NCBI GenBank assembly: GCA_964463655.1
Contig: CAYXDG010000013.1
Span: forward strand, 1-57,612
From: Halothece sp964463655
GTDB taxonomy: Bacteria > Cyanobacteriota > Cyanobacteriia > Cyanobacteriales > Rubidibacteraceae
Direction: 5' to 3'
Length of the DNA: 57,612 nucleotides
In this document: one piece after another, positions 29,183-37,805 of the stretch
How the letters are laid out: every line of letters starts with the position of its first letter
How positions within the stretch are numbered: the stretch's first letter is position 1
Made by a program: the position numbers and the translations under genes
Notes under the pieces: generated by a model
The model's input: the letters and a program-made list of their open reading frames with translations, nothing else
Databases searched by the model: none
Told to the model about the DNA's origin: nothing

Positions 29183-29451
29183 GGTTAGTAAGTGAGTGTT
29201 CTTGGTATTTTCTCAGGCTTGCTCATAACTATTGCCATGAGTGGAGGAAAATTTGGCACACTGGTAATGTAGGCAAAATTCTGTTCAAACTGCTCAATGA
29301 CTATCATCAGACCTATCCTATCATTTGTGAATCTGTTTAAATCAGACAATTGGTAGCAATAAATCCTTCTGAGAATCCTTTCTCAAAATAGCAACTGATG
29401 ATAGGTTAGCATGATCAAAACCTAATGATGATGAATCTACTTTTAAGGTCT

Positions 29452-30939
29452 ATGAAAAAAATTAAATGGTTGGGAATTGTAATTTTTGTTTCACTATTCG
29501 TAATTTTAGCGAACAGTAATTTATTTGCAAGTGCTGTCACCAAACAGCCAAAACACTACACAGAATTAGAGTTTTCTCCTCCCCCAAAAGTTACGCTTCC
29601 TGAGTATGAAACGTTCAAATTAGAGAATGGTGTAACGGTTTATCTCATTGAAGATCATGAGTTTCCCCTAGTTCAAGGAAGAGCAATTTTTCGCACAGGA
29701 TCGCGTTTAGAACCCAATGATCAAGTGGGATTAGCTTCTTTAACAGGAAACTTGATGCGGAGTGGGGGAACACAACAACATTCTCCTGATGAATTAAATG
29801 AGATTTTAGAACAACGAGCCGCTTCTGTTGAAACAGGAATTGGAACGGCTTCAGGTAGTGCTAATTTTAATTGTTTAACTGGGGATTTAGAAACAGTCTT
29901 TGGTTTATTTGCAGAAGTGATTAAAACTCCCGCTTTTGCTGAAGAAAAATATGCCTTAGCCAAACAACAAATCAGAGGAAATATTGCTCGCAGAAATGAC
30001 GATTCGGGGGACATTGCCGATCGCGAATTTCAGAAATTAATTTATGGTGAAGACAGTCCTTATGCGAGAACCGTTGAATATGAAACTTTAGAGAATATTT
30101 CCCGTGAGGATGTGATAAAATTCCATCAAAAGTATATCCGTCCTGAAGAAATGTTACTGGGAATTGTGGGAGACTTTGATTCAGGAATGATGCGCGATCG
30201 CCTTGAAAATGCTTTTGGAAACTGGGAAGTTTCAACCCCAAAACCTAACTATGATGTTCCCTCAGCACAACAAAAAATCACTGATGGCGTTTACTTTGTC
30301 CAACAGCCACAACTGAGTCAATCTTATGTAGAATTGGGACATCTTGGCGGAACACTAGATAACCCTGATTATCCCGCTTTAAGAGTTTTAAATGGGGCTT
30401 TAAATGGGTTAGGAGGTATCTTATTTAATGATCTGCGATCGCGCCAAGGATTAGCTTATTCAGTTTATGGGGTTTGGCGTGCAAGTTATGACTATCCGGG
30501 ATATTTTGTTGCAGGAGGACAAACTCGGTCGGAAGCAACAGTTCCTTTGATTAAATCCCTTTTAGAAGAGATCAAAAAGGTTCAAAATAATCCGCTTTCT
30601 GATGGTCAATTGCGATCCGCTAAAGAGTCCATCCTCAACTCATTTATTTTCAACTTTCAACAGCCTTCACAAACTTTATCTCGTCTGATGACTTATGACT
30701 ATTACGATTATCCGTCTGACTTTATTTTTCAATTTCAGGAAGGAGTTAAAAAAACCACAAAAGAAGATGTGCAACGAGTGGCGAATCAATACTTAAAACC
30801 CGAGAAAATGGTTAAACTGGTAGTGGGCAATTCCGATCAGATTAAGCCCTCTCTCTCGCAGTTAGAAGGAGAAGTAAGAACTGTTGATATTTCCATTCCA
30901 CAACCGCTTTCTCAAGGAGTTAAACAAGATGAAAAATGA
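29452..30939 (+). CDS. M16 family (insulinase-like) protein without zinc motif
   Basis: About 495 residues from the Met at 29452; the frame also has ATGs from 29425. The Met at 29452 is followed directly by a good signal or anchor sequence (IKWLGIVIFVSLFVILANS). Two M16 domains are seen: FKLENGVTVYLIEDHEFPLVQG and GDFDSGMM in the first, SQSYVELGHLGGTL and LRSRQGLAYSVYGVWRAS in the second. The HxxEH zinc site expected near GLASLTGNLMRSGGT is absent, so this is likely the non-catalytic partner of a two-subunit M16 protease. No catalytic partner is in the window. It begins a plus-strand run of four genes. Confidence 0.85.
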   Translation: MKKIKWLGIVIFVSLFVILANSNLFASAVTKQPKHYTELEFSPPPKVTLPEYETFKLENGVTVYLIEDHEFPLVQGRAIFRTGSRLEPNDQVGLASLTGNLMRSGGTQQHSPDELNEILEQRAASVETGIGTASGSANFNCLTGDLETVFGLFAEVIKTPAFAEEKYALAKQQIRGNIARRNDDSGDIADREFQKLIYGEDSPYARTVEYETLENISREDVIKFHQKYIRPEEMLLGIVGDFDSGMMRDRLENAFGNWEVSTPKPNYDVPSAQQKITDGVYFVQQPQLSQSYVELGHLGGTLDNPDYPALRVLNGALNGLGGILFNDLRSRQGLAYSVYGVWRASYDYPGYFVAGGQTRSEATVPLIKSLLEEIKKVQNNPLSDGQLRSAKESILNSFIFNFQQPSQTLSRLMTYDYYDYPSDFIFQFQEGVKKTTKEDVQRVANQYLKPEKMVKLVVGNSDQIKPSLSQLEGEVRTVDISIPQPLSQGVKQDEK

Positions 30940-31327
30940 TAATAACGATCGCCTCGATCGAATTGAAAAGATTACAGAATCAAACGCCCGCGCCATTGAA
31001 GCCTTTACCAATCAAGCGCGAAATAGTATAGAATCAAACGCCCGCGCCATTGAAGCCTTTACCAATCAAGCGCGAAATAGTATAGAATCAAACGCCCGCG
31101 CCATTGAATCCCTTACCAACGATCGCGCCCAAACTCATCAAGAGTTAAATCGACTGTATCAGTTAATGTCTAATTTGACGCAACAACAATCTAATGTGTA
31201 TCTGACCTTAATCGAACTCAATGATCGCCAAAGCGAGTTGAGTAGTCGCCAATCTGAACTGAGCGATCGCCAGAAAGATATTGTAGAAATTCTCAAACTT
31301 TTGAGTAAAAATCAAGGGAATGAATAA
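30929..31327 (+). CDS. Coiled-coil protein with internal repeats
   Basis: 132 residues from the ATG at 30929, which has an AAGGAG site at 30914-30919 and overlaps the end of the M16-like gene. An earlier in-frame ATG at 30884 lies inside that gene and is less likely. The product is almost all helix: repeats of SNARAIEAFTNQARNSI (54-bp tandem units), then heptad-like NDRQSELSSRQSELSDRQ. Such proteins are common in cyanobacteria, have no known function and probably form oligomers. Probably translationally coupled to its neighbour upstream. Confidence 0.65.
   Translation: MKNDNNDRLDRIEKITESNARAIEAFTNQARNSIESNARAIEAFTNQARNSIESNARAIESLTNDRAQTHQELNRLYQLMSNLTQQQSNVYLTLIELNDRQSELSSRQSELSDRQKDIVEILKLLSKNQGNE
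30977..31108 (+). repeat. 54-bp tandem coding repeat
   Basis: Two identical 54-bp units (30977-31030, 31031-31084) and a partial third copy (about 24 bp). Each encodes 18 residues of coiled coil. The perfect identity shows recent duplication. Confidence 0.92.
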
Positions 31328-31333
31328 AGAACA

Positions 31334-32182
31334 ATGGATGAACTAAGAACAGCCCTCGAATTAGCAACAGAAGAAGAACTCCAACAAATTACAGAACTAT
31401 TATTCTGTCGCCGTTTTAATCCCCTTGATTATTTTGGCACGCCCGAACCTGCAGAAATTCAAAGTAAAGAACGTTCTGCTTGGCTAGATGCGATCGAGCA
31501 TCGCTTTCGGTTTCTGGCCGCAGATGGGTTTACAGTCTTGCGACAACGGAGTCAAGAATTAAGTTATCGTCAAATATTAATTCGGGTTTGTAGTTATCTC
31601 AAACTCCCCTTTTCTAATGAACTTTCCACTACTGATCTCGAAGCAGAGATTTTCCTACATTTGATGAGTCGGGCTTGGAAACAACTTCCAGCACAAGAAC
31701 AAGCCTCGATCGCCACAAAAATCCAAAATTCTCTGGCGACAAGTAAAGCCCCCGCACCACTTCCCCCACAGATTCAAAATAACCCCATCAACTTTCTGCT
31801 CAAAAGTGGCAGTGTAGTAGCTGTCAGTTCCATTCTACGCCCTTGGCTGCTGCAACAAATCGCCAAGCAATTTGCTCTGCATTTTGCCCGTTATCAGGTG
31901 GCGAAAAATGCGATTATTCAAGGGGGAACAGCGGCGGCGGCTCAAATTCAAGGTCAGATCGCCCTGAAAGGCGCACAGCATGGGATGGCCCTCAGTGCAG
32001 CCCGTTATGGGGCGGTGCGAACCGTTTTTTCCTTCTTAGGGCCAATTTTGTGGGGCTGTTTAATTGCTGATCTCGGTTGGAAAACGATCGCAACCAATTA
32101 CTCCCGCATCATTCCCACGGTGTTCGCATTAGCCCAAATTCGCCTCCTCCGTGAAGATGAAGCCGACTGGCAGTTTGCTTAA
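31334..32182 (+). CDS. YaaW/UPF0174-like protein
   Basis: 282 residues. The N-terminal half (ATEEELQQITELLFC, then WLDAIEHRFRFLAADGF and YRQILIRVCSYLKLPF) resembles the YaaW/UPF0174 family of unknown function. The C-terminal half is Ala/Gly-rich with hydrophobic stretches (FSFLGPILWGCLIADLGW), consistent with membrane association. It starts 6 bp after the coiled-coil gene and its stop directly abuts the next ATG, so all are likely co-transcribed. Confidence 0.65.
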   Translation: MDELRTALELATEEELQQITELLFCRRFNPLDYFGTPEPAEIQSKERSAWLDAIEHRFRFLAADGFTVLRQRSQELSYRQILIRVCSYLKLPFSNELSTTDLEAEIFLHLMSRAWKQLPAQEQASIATKIQNSLATSKAPAPLPPQIQNNPINFLLKSGSVVAVSSILRPWLLQQIAKQFALHFARYQVAKNAIIQGGTAAAAQIQGQIALKGAQHGMALSAARYGAVRTVFSFLGPILWGCLIADLGWKTIATNYSRIIPTVFALAQIRLLREDEADWQFA

Positions 32183-33487
32183 ATGTTACTTTCAGAACGA
32201 TTTCTCCGTTTGTGGCGTTGGGGACAAGGGATGTTTGCTATTTTTCCCTTACTTCCCACCTATGGGTCAATTGGATTATTGTTGATTGCAGGGGTCGCCA
32301 TTCAACAGCAACGGCGAGAAGTGCTGAAACGTCCTCTGAGTTGGGGCTTCTTACTATTAACCCTGTGGTTGTTGTTAACCAGTTTCACAGCCCAATTTCC
32401 CCAACCCGCATGGTTGGGAATTGCTAACTTGATCCCCTTTTTTATCGTGTTTTTGGGGTTTAATCTGCTCATCGAAACCCCTCGTCAGTTGCGACGCTTA
32501 GCATGGTTGGGAATCCCTTGTGCGCTTGTTGTGGCGATTGTAGGTATCGGACAAATGACGTTAGGTTGGACGACTCCTGAAGCGTTACAACCGTTTCTCG
32601 GATGGACTTTGGCGCAACAGGGCAATCCTTCTGGACGTTTAGCGTCTGTGTTTATGTACGCTAATCTGGCTGGGGCATATTTTTTAGTGATGTTCACCAT
32701 CACCTTGGGGTTATGGGCAGAAGCATACCGTTGGCGAAGACAGCAACGTTGGCAATGGTTAGGTCTCACAGGGGCTGTCGTGATCTTAGCACTGGCTTTA
32801 ATTTTAACCAGTTCTCGCAATGCTTGGTTGATGGCTCTCTTGGTGACTACTGTCTTTATCGTTTATCTGCAATGGTACTCGTTAGTGGCGATCGCTGCTG
32901 GGATAGTCAGTGCGATCGCAGCCGCTGCTTTTGCTCCCTCGCCAATTAACCTCTGGTTACAAAAAATTATCCCGCGTTATCTCTGGGCGCGAGTCAATGA
33001 TCAAATGTACAGCGATCGCGCAATAGAAACACTCCGCAGCACACAATGGGATTTTACATGGGACTTGATTCAACAGCGTCCGTTTTTCGGTTGGGGATTA
33101 CGCAATTTTACGCCTCTCTACCAAGAAGCGACGGGAATATGGTTAGGACATCCTCATAATTTACCCTTAATGTTAGGAGCAGAAATTGGCATCCCAGGAC
33201 TACTTTTATTATTAATTTTAGTCGGGAGCGCGATCGCTCAAGGAGCTATTTTATTAACCTTATGGTCAGAGTTTTCTCCCACACCAGGCACTCAACAATG
33301 GCAACAAGACCAACTGATTTTTTTCACCTTTATCCTTGCCTTTCTTGCCCTAACTTGCTTTAATCTTCTTGATGTTACCTTGTTCGATTTAAGAGTGAAT
33401 CTTCTAGCTTGGTTGCTGTTAGGGGGAATTAGTGGGGTGAGCCATTATCACCGTCACCTCCTCATGGGCAAAAATTTAATGAGCTAG
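32183..33487 (+). CDS. O-antigen ligase-like / IctB-type membrane protein
   Basis: 434 residues and about 10-12 membrane spans. The Wzy_C/O-antigen ligase signature occurs as GHPHNLPLMLGAEIGIPGLL, with ASVFMYANLAGAYF before it. In cyanobacteria such proteins are often called IctB (once proposed to move bicarbonate). Joining of polysaccharide units is the better supported role of the superfamily. Its ATG directly follows the upstream TAA, so translation is probably coupled. Its 3' end overlaps the convergent response regulator gene by 12 bp. Confidence 0.8.
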   Translation: MLLSERFLRLWRWGQGMFAIFPLLPTYGSIGLLLIAGVAIQQQRREVLKRPLSWGFLLLTLWLLLTSFTAQFPQPAWLGIANLIPFFIVFLGFNLLIETPRQLRRLAWLGIPCALVVAIVGIGQMTLGWTTPEALQPFLGWTLAQQGNPSGRLASVFMYANLAGAYFLVMFTITLGLWAEAYRWRRQQRWQWLGLTGAVVILALALILTSSRNAWLMALLVTTVFIVYLQWYSLVAIAAGIVSAIAAAAFAPSPINLWLQKIIPRYLWARVNDQMYSDRAIETLRSTQWDFTWDLIQQRPFFGWGLRNFTPLYQEATGIWLGHPHNLPLMLGAEIGIPGLLLLLILVGSAIAQGAILLTLWSEFSPTPGTQQWQQDQLIFFTFILAFLALTCFNLLDVTLFDLRVNLLAWLLLGGISGVSHYHRHLLMGKNLMS

Positions 33488-34144
33488 ACGATTTTGAATC
33501 GCCCAACGAGCCAACTCAGTGCGGTTATGAAGACGAGTTTTATTTAACATATTTGACACATGAGATTCAATGGTGCGCTGGCTAACATTGAGCTTTTCTG
33601 CAATTTCCCGATTCGCTAACCCTTGAGCCACAAACTGCACTACCTTCGTTTCTGTACGGGTGAGAGTTACTTCTGGAGGGACATTAATTCTCTCACTAAC
33701 TCCGACTGTTTGCAATTGACCATTATTCCCACGGTTGCCAATTAACCGATTAACTTGTTTTAAGGAAGATTCCACCTGAGCGACTAATTCTTCTGGTTCA
33801 AATGGCTTTACTAAATAAACATCAGCCCCCATATTTAAACCTTTTACGCGATCGGTGGTTTGTCCTTTTGCTGATAAAAAGATAACAGGAATCAGGCTTA
33901 ATTGACTATCTTGACGAATTTGCTTGACTAATTCATAACCATCCATTTCAGGCATCATAATATCACAGATCATTAAATTAGGAATCTTGTCTTGTAAGAT
34001 TTCCAGAGCTTCTTTACCATTATCGGCGGTGGTTACTTCATATCCCTGAAATTCCAAATAGTCTTTCACTAAGAGAATTAAGTTGGGATCATCATCAATT
34101 AAAAGTAGTTGTTTCGGTGCTTTGTCTGCGTGATTGTCTTTCAT
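33476..34144 (-). CDS. Response regulator with LuxR-type HTH, Ycf29/Rre1-like
   Basis: 222 residues. The receiver domain (about 12-128) has an acidic pocket at D17-D19, the phospho-acceptor D61 (DIMMPEMDGYE) and K113. A NarL/LuxR helix-turn-helix covers about 155-222 (VAQGLANREIAEKLNVSQRT). The ending KTRLHNRTELARWAI and the receiver stretch FLSAKGQTTDRVKGLNMG resemble algal Ycf29 and cyanobacterial Rre1, a stress-response regulator paired with Hik2/Hik34. That assignment is from memory of the family, not from a search. No kinase gene is nearby. Confidence 0.8.
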   Translation of the reverse strand: MKDNHADKAPKQLLLIDDDPNLILLVKDYLEFQGYEVTTADNGKEALEILQDKIPNLMICDIMMPEMDGYELVKQIRQDSQLSLIPVIFLSAKGQTTDRVKGLNMGADVYLVKPFEPEELVAQVESSLKQVNRLIGNRGNNGQLQTVGVSERINVPPEVTLTRTETKVVQFVAQGLANREIAEKLNVSQRTIESHVSNMLNKTRLHNRTELARWAIQNRLAH

Positions 34145-34215
34145 CTGTACAAATTATTTAGAGAGAAAGCGTCTTTCCTTCTAGGAGGATGTATCTTTAA
34201 GTATCTTACAGTAAG

Positions 34216-34668
34216 TTACCCATTCTGGTTATTATTGCTTAACTCTGAGTTAATTTTGGCAACAGGAAGCGAATGAGTGAAAAAAAGATACTCTTTCACT
34301 ACTCGATTGCTTAAAAGATGCTCTTGAATAATGCGCTCGATCACGCTGGGAGTAGCTTTCTGATACCACACTCCCTCTGGATAAACTAACAAAATTGGAC
34401 CAGAGCAACACACCCGCAAGCAGTTGGCTTTGGTGCGAAACACTAGACAAGAGGGATCTGCGCTTGGTTGGTCTAACCCTAATTCTGTTAAACGTTGTTT
34501 TAGATAATGCCATGAGTTTAACCCTTCCTCATGGGAACAACATTTTGGTTTGGTTTGGTCTGCACAGAGAAAAAGATGTCGTTGCACCTTTTCTAATCCT
34601 AAACGCTCTACAGTTGCTTGTAGGGTTTCCAAGCACTCCTCTTGCAAATTTTTTGTTTCTTCCATCAT
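34216..34668 (-). CDS. Thioredoxin-like 2Fe-2S ferredoxin
   Basis: 150 residues. The pattern RHLFLCADQTKPKCCSHEEG followed by FRTKANCLRVCCSGP and a VYPEGVWY segment matches the thioredoxin-like (2Fe-2S) ferredoxin family. Likely cluster ligands are among C35, C43, C44, C83, C87 and C88. A role in electron transfer is expected; the partner is unknown. Same strand as the response regulator, 71 bp upstream of it. Confidence 0.85.
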   Translation of the reverse strand: MMEETKNLQEECLETLQATVERLGLEKVQRHLFLCADQTKPKCCSHEEGLNSWHYLKQRLTELGLDQPSADPSCLVFRTKANCLRVCCSGPILLVYPEGVWYQKATPSVIERIIQEHLLSNRVVKEYLFFTHSLPVAKINSELSNNNQNG

Positions 34669-34783
34669 GATCTTTGTAAGGATTATTCTACATCAATCAT
34701 ACCGATATCCCTATCATGACAGATGTGACAAATAATCTCTCGTTAAATTATAAAATTCTCTCTTGGGAGGAGTCAGTCGTTAA

Positions 34784-35069
34784 CAAAAGCCATGTGATAG
34801 TCAACGGGCTGCAAAACAATTTGTGGGAATGTTTTTGGGTCTTAATCAAATGCAGCGCATCCTTGGAATGACAAAAGCCCCATCGGAGGAAGAAATTGCT
34901 TCTATAGCGCTACGTGGTTATATTAGGACATTTCCCGAACGGTGGGAGTGCGACCGTCTCAGTCGCTAGTCTTTTTAAGAACGTCCTAACCTGATTTTGT
35001 AGTGCTATATTGTTGACGATGCGGTGACAACTTTTTTTAGCAGGATACGGCGTTACTCAATCAGGTTAA
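34784..35069 (+). pseudogene. TetR-like regulator C-terminal fragment split by a MITE
   Basis: From 34784 the frame reads SQRAAKQFVGMFLGLNQMQ, RILGMTKAPSEEEIAS, and is then cut by the MITE at 34903-35009. Removing that element with one TA copy continues the frame as IVDDAVTTF. A run of seven Ts (35032-35038) then breaks the frame. With one T fewer it reads LAGYGVTQSG and stops at 35069. This composite looks like the C-terminus of a TetR/AcrR regulator. The N-terminal DNA-binding part is absent; a stop lies just before 34784. The gene is non-functional. Confidence 0.7.
34903..35009. mobile_element. MITE copy B (intact, 107 bp)
   Basis: Ends TATAGCGCTAC and GTAGTGCTATA, one mismatch apart. It is the reverse complement of copy A and includes a GCGACCG-TCT-CAGTCGC hairpin. 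It is inserted at a TA in the TetR-like fragment. No coding capacity. Confidence 0.85.
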
Positions 35070-35247
35070 ACTTCCTTGAGTTTCAAATGTTGGCACTGTC
35101 AACTCTGATCATTGAAGAAAAAGTAACTAACCAGTTAGTTTTAAAAGGGCTAAAAATCTTAAATGATCTCAGGAATCATTACAAGATAATAATTCCAAGA
35201 AAACAGTAGTGTTCGCTATGAAATCGCCGCGATCGCCCTTTTGATCA

Positions 35248-35529
35248 TCAATAAACTTCATCGTGACTCCCAATATCTACTAAAACAATTAAATCCTCGC
35301 CACTTTCTGTATCTTTTCTCAAAGCAAAAATAATCCGACAATCATAAGTAACTGAACAAGACCAAAATCCCTCTAATTGACCTGTTAGTTTATGGGATTT
35401 CAAAGAGGGAGTAAACGGATCATCTGCCAATAATTCTAAAACTCTTAATACCTTTTCCTCCAACTTGGGATTTTTCTTGACTAACCGTTTAAAAGCCCTC
35501 TTGAAACTCTTATCTACAATTAAGATCAT
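35248..35529 (-). CDS. RelE/ParE-type toxin (YafQ-like)
   Basis: 93 residues with the RelE/ParE fold signature: SFKRAFKRLVKKNPKLEEKVL, LKSHKLTGQLEGFWSCSVTYDCRIIFALR, and an HDEVY end typical of YafQ-type mRNA interferases (segments quoted in part). It would cleave mRNA at the ribosome when free of its antitoxin. It overlaps the antitoxin gene by 4 bp (ATGA type). Appears intact, unlike three other toxin genes further on. Confidence 0.85.
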   Translation of the reverse strand: MILIVDKSFKRAFKRLVKKNPKLEEKVLRVLELLADDPFTPSLKSHKLTGQLEGFWSCSVTYDCRIIFALRKDTESGEDLIVLVDIGSHDEVY

Positions 35530-35750
35530 TCTTCTTCATCTGCTAACAAATAAGACTTGATTTCCTCAACACTCCCTCGTTTAGCTGTTCCCTTCTCCAT
35601 TGCTTCAAAGGTTTTTCGACCATTTTCTGCTATCTCAGAACGTCGTCTTTCAATTCTTCTTTTTTTAACTAAATCAAAAACTTCTTGCTGTTCTTCTTCG
35701 GAAAGAGTTTCGAGATATTCAAGCACATTTTCCAACGTAATAAAACTCAT
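35526..35750 (-). CDS. Antitoxin of the RelE/ParE module
   Basis: 74 residues, acidic C-terminus (VEEIKSYLLADEEE). The N-terminal ITLENVLEYLETLSEEEQQEVFDL is a cyanobacterial antitoxin-type helix pair. Identified mainly by its position directly upstream of, and overlapping, the toxin gene. It probably represses its own promoter. A 70-bp element shared with the next module lies about 88 bp upstream. Confidence 0.75.
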   Translation of the reverse strand: MSFITLENVLEYLETLSEEEQQEVFDLVKKRRIERRRSEIAENGRKTFEAMEKGTAKRGSVEEIKSYLLADEEE

Positions 35751-35837
35751 AACTAAAACCTCTTCTAAAACTATTAGGTATTGGCGCGATCGCGATTAGG
35801 CTTCTTTTGATAATAATGCAGCTAGTGATTAAACCAA

Positions 35838-35907
35838 CGATCGCCCCATCGGGTTTGCATTACCCACCATCAGCAACTTTGAAACCAAATAGGATGCGAT
35901 CGCGCTT
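35838..35907 (-). repeat. 70-bp element upstream of toxin-antitoxin operon, copy 1
   Basis: Matches 36643-36712 over 70 bp with scattered differences, from CGATCGCCCC to a CGCTT end, sharing ACCATCA and CAACTTTGAAACC. It lies 88-157 bp before the antitoxin start of the RelE module. Confidence 0.8.
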
Positions 35908-35920
35908 ATTGAATTTTCTG

Positions 35921-36352
35921 CTAATCATTGACATTTTCATAAGTAAAATAATTAATAAAATCAGTGGGTTTTAAAATTAAAACATCTTGGAAGGGATGTA
36001 GTTCTAATAAATCTTGATCTCCCGTTACGATATATCTAGCATTGCCAGAAATTGCTAATTCTAAAAACTTATTATCTTTTTGGTCTCGACAAACATTAAT
36101 TGTTTCAGTTGTCTCTATCAACTCAGTTTCTGTCGATAAACTTGCTAAAAAGTTTTCCCGAGTTTCCCTTGATAGATAACGGTCAAATTTTTGACGACTC
36201 AGGACATCAACTAATTCTGAAATTATAGCAATTGACATCAAAATGATGCCCCTAGTTTTTGCTAGGGTAAAAGCCTGCATAGCAGTGGAATTTGAGAACA
36301 TTAAAGCACTGACAATAACATTCGTATCGATAACAATACGACTATTGCTCAT
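35921..36352 (-). CDS. PIN-domain toxin (putative VapC-like)
   Basis: 143 residues. PIN RNase signature: RIVIDTNVIVSALMF at the N-terminus with the first acidic Asp, ELVDVLSRQKFDRYLS in the middle, and DNKFLELAISGNARYIVTGD carrying the later acidic residues. Subfamily: putative toxin component of the COG1569 type. It overlaps its antitoxin gene by 11 bp. Appears intact. Confidence 0.85.
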   Translation of the reverse strand: MSNSRIVIDTNVIVSALMFSNSTAMQAFTLAKTRGIILMSIAIISELVDVLSRQKFDRYLSRETRENFLASLSTETELIETTETINVCRDQKDNKFLELAISGNARYIVTGDQDLLELHPFQDVLILKPTDFINYFTYENVND

Positions 36353-36563
36353 CTGATAAAATTGATTCTAAAATTTCTGGAGTCATCCCATTTTCTGTTG
36401 CTTCTTCACTAGCTTGTTGCATAATTTCCAAGAGAGGTTTTTGAGACACTGTTTTTTTAAGCATCACATTTAAGAATATATCGATTTTTCGCTTCTTTTC
36501 AGGATCAGTGCTACGATAGGCTTGAGCAGTTTCAGAGTCAACTTGAATTGTAATATTTTCCAT
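36342..36563 (-). CDS. Antitoxin of the PIN module, RelB/DinJ-like
   Basis: 73 residues from the Met at 36563 (MENITIQVDSETAQAYRS). An upstream Met at 36629 gives an unlikely extension. The N-terminal strand followed by helices suggests a ribbon-helix-helix DNA-binding protein that also neutralises the PIN toxin. The 3' end overlaps the toxin gene. Confidence 0.75.
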   Translation of the reverse strand: MENITIQVDSETAQAYRSTDPEKKRKIDIFLNVMLKKTVSQKPLLEIMQQASEEATENGMTPEILESILSDEQ

Positions 36564-36642
36564 ATTGATAATAAATACAGAGAACTCGCTATTAGATATC
36601 ATAACAAAGCCCCCAATTTGACTGGTCACAGTTAAGACAGTT

Positions 36643-36712
36643 CGATCGCCCCGTCAGGTTTACCTCCCCCACCATCAACAACTTTGAAACCTAACAGAAA
36701 GCGATCACGCTT
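36643..36712 (-). repeat. 70-bp element upstream of toxin-antitoxin operon, copy 2
   Basis: Same orientation as copy 1 and at nearly the same distance (80-149 bp) before the antitoxin start of the PIN module. See copy 1. Confidence 0.8.
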
Positions 36713-36782
36713 CACTCTCAAGTCATCAAATCAGCCATCGCCCGAGTCACAACAGGTGGTTATGATTCTGCTTGATTTCCCT

Positions 36783-37781
36783 TTATGCGTTATATTCTCG
36801 TTTAGCAACAAGAGGGTGATCAGAGTTTAATAAGTTGTGTAGTTTGTTTAAGGCTTCTTTTTCTTGACAAATGCAGCCTTTAATAAATAAACCAATGATG
36901 ATTGCCATGAGAGGACGGAGTTCTGCTTCTGATTCTGTGGGTGGAAAGTCTAAAAAGGAGCTACCTGCGGTGGAGTCATGAGGATAAGTGATGGAAAAGT
37001 GATTTGCGCCTTGGAAAAAAACGAGATAACTTTCTTTTTTCTCGGCTGCGATCGCGCCCTGGAAAGTTCGTAAGATGGGAGTAGTTGCAGTTTCCCATTG
37101 TACCCCATAACGATAACTGCTGTTGACAATCACCCCATCGCGAGTTCCTCCCATTAGCAGCAGTGGTAAGCTATTCGGGATTGGTAAAATTGTCCCAGGT
37201 TCATATCCTAAATCTTTTCCTACTGCGGTATGAGCAGCATAAGCAAAAGCACCCGCTAGTTGTGGAGAAAAGTCTGGACTAGCGCTTTCAATGGCGACTC
37301 TTCCCCCTGCGGAGTGACCGCCTAAGATAATTTTGTTTAGGTCTAATAACCCTGAGAGTAAACCTTCTTGTTGTAAATTTTCAATGGCACTGAGTAGCGT
37401 TGGTAACGCCGAAGCCGTTGGCATTTTCCCATAATTATCCGATGACCAAGCGTTCAAATCAACACCTGGGGTGAGAGCCACAAAACCAGGAATATTTTCT
37501 GCAACCCATGCAAAGGTAATGATCACTAAGCCTCTTTTTGCTAGATCAATAGCCAGCCACTGATACCCCTCTGGACTACAATTGACACCGTTGAAAAAAA
37601 TCACCACAGGAAAAGGGGCTAACTCTGAGTCAGGAGGAATCATCCCCAGGTTTGTTTCCTGTGCGTCTCCTGAAACTTGGGCAGGATAATATACTTTCAG
37701 GTGCATCGTGTCGTAGGGAGGGGAAGCAGTTTCGATTTTTACGACGTGGAAGAAGGCGCGGACGGTTTCTTGGGGATTCAT
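36783..37781 (-). CDS. Alpha/beta hydrolase
   Basis: 332 residues from the Met at 37781, which has a GAGGAAAA ribosome binding site. A longer frame up to 37820 would start inside the MITE copy C and is rejected. The nucleophile elbow GGHSAGGRVAI, an oxyanion-type segment FPVVIFFNGVNCSPEGYQWLA (in part) and a late GANHFS histidine form a serine-hydrolase triad. It resembles the chlorophyllase/dienelactone hydrolase branch found in cyanobacteria. Substrate unknown. The promoter region is occupied by the MITE. Confidence 0.8.
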   Translation of the reverse strand: MNPQETVRAFFHVVKIETASPPYDTMHLKVYYPAQVSGDAQETNLGMIPPDSELAPFPVVIFFNGVNCSPEGYQWLAIDLAKRGLVIITFAWVAENIPGFVALTPGVDLNAWSSDNYGKMPTASALPTLLSAIENLQQEGLLSGLLDLNKIILGGHSAGGRVAIESASPDFSPQLAGAFAYAAHTAVGKDLGYEPGTILPIPNSLPLLLMGGTRDGVIVNSSYRYGVQWETATTPILRTFQGAIAAEKKESYLVFFQGANHFSITYPHDSTAGSSFLDFPPTESEAELRPLMAIIIGLFIKGCICQEKEALNKLHNLLNSDHPLVAKREYNA

Positions 37782-37805
37782 TAGTTTTCCTCGATGGCTG
37801 TTTTT

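Noticed and set aside
35024..35209. 61-codon plus-strand frame
   Set aside because: It overlaps the decayed TetR-like fragment after a frameshift and has no family features.
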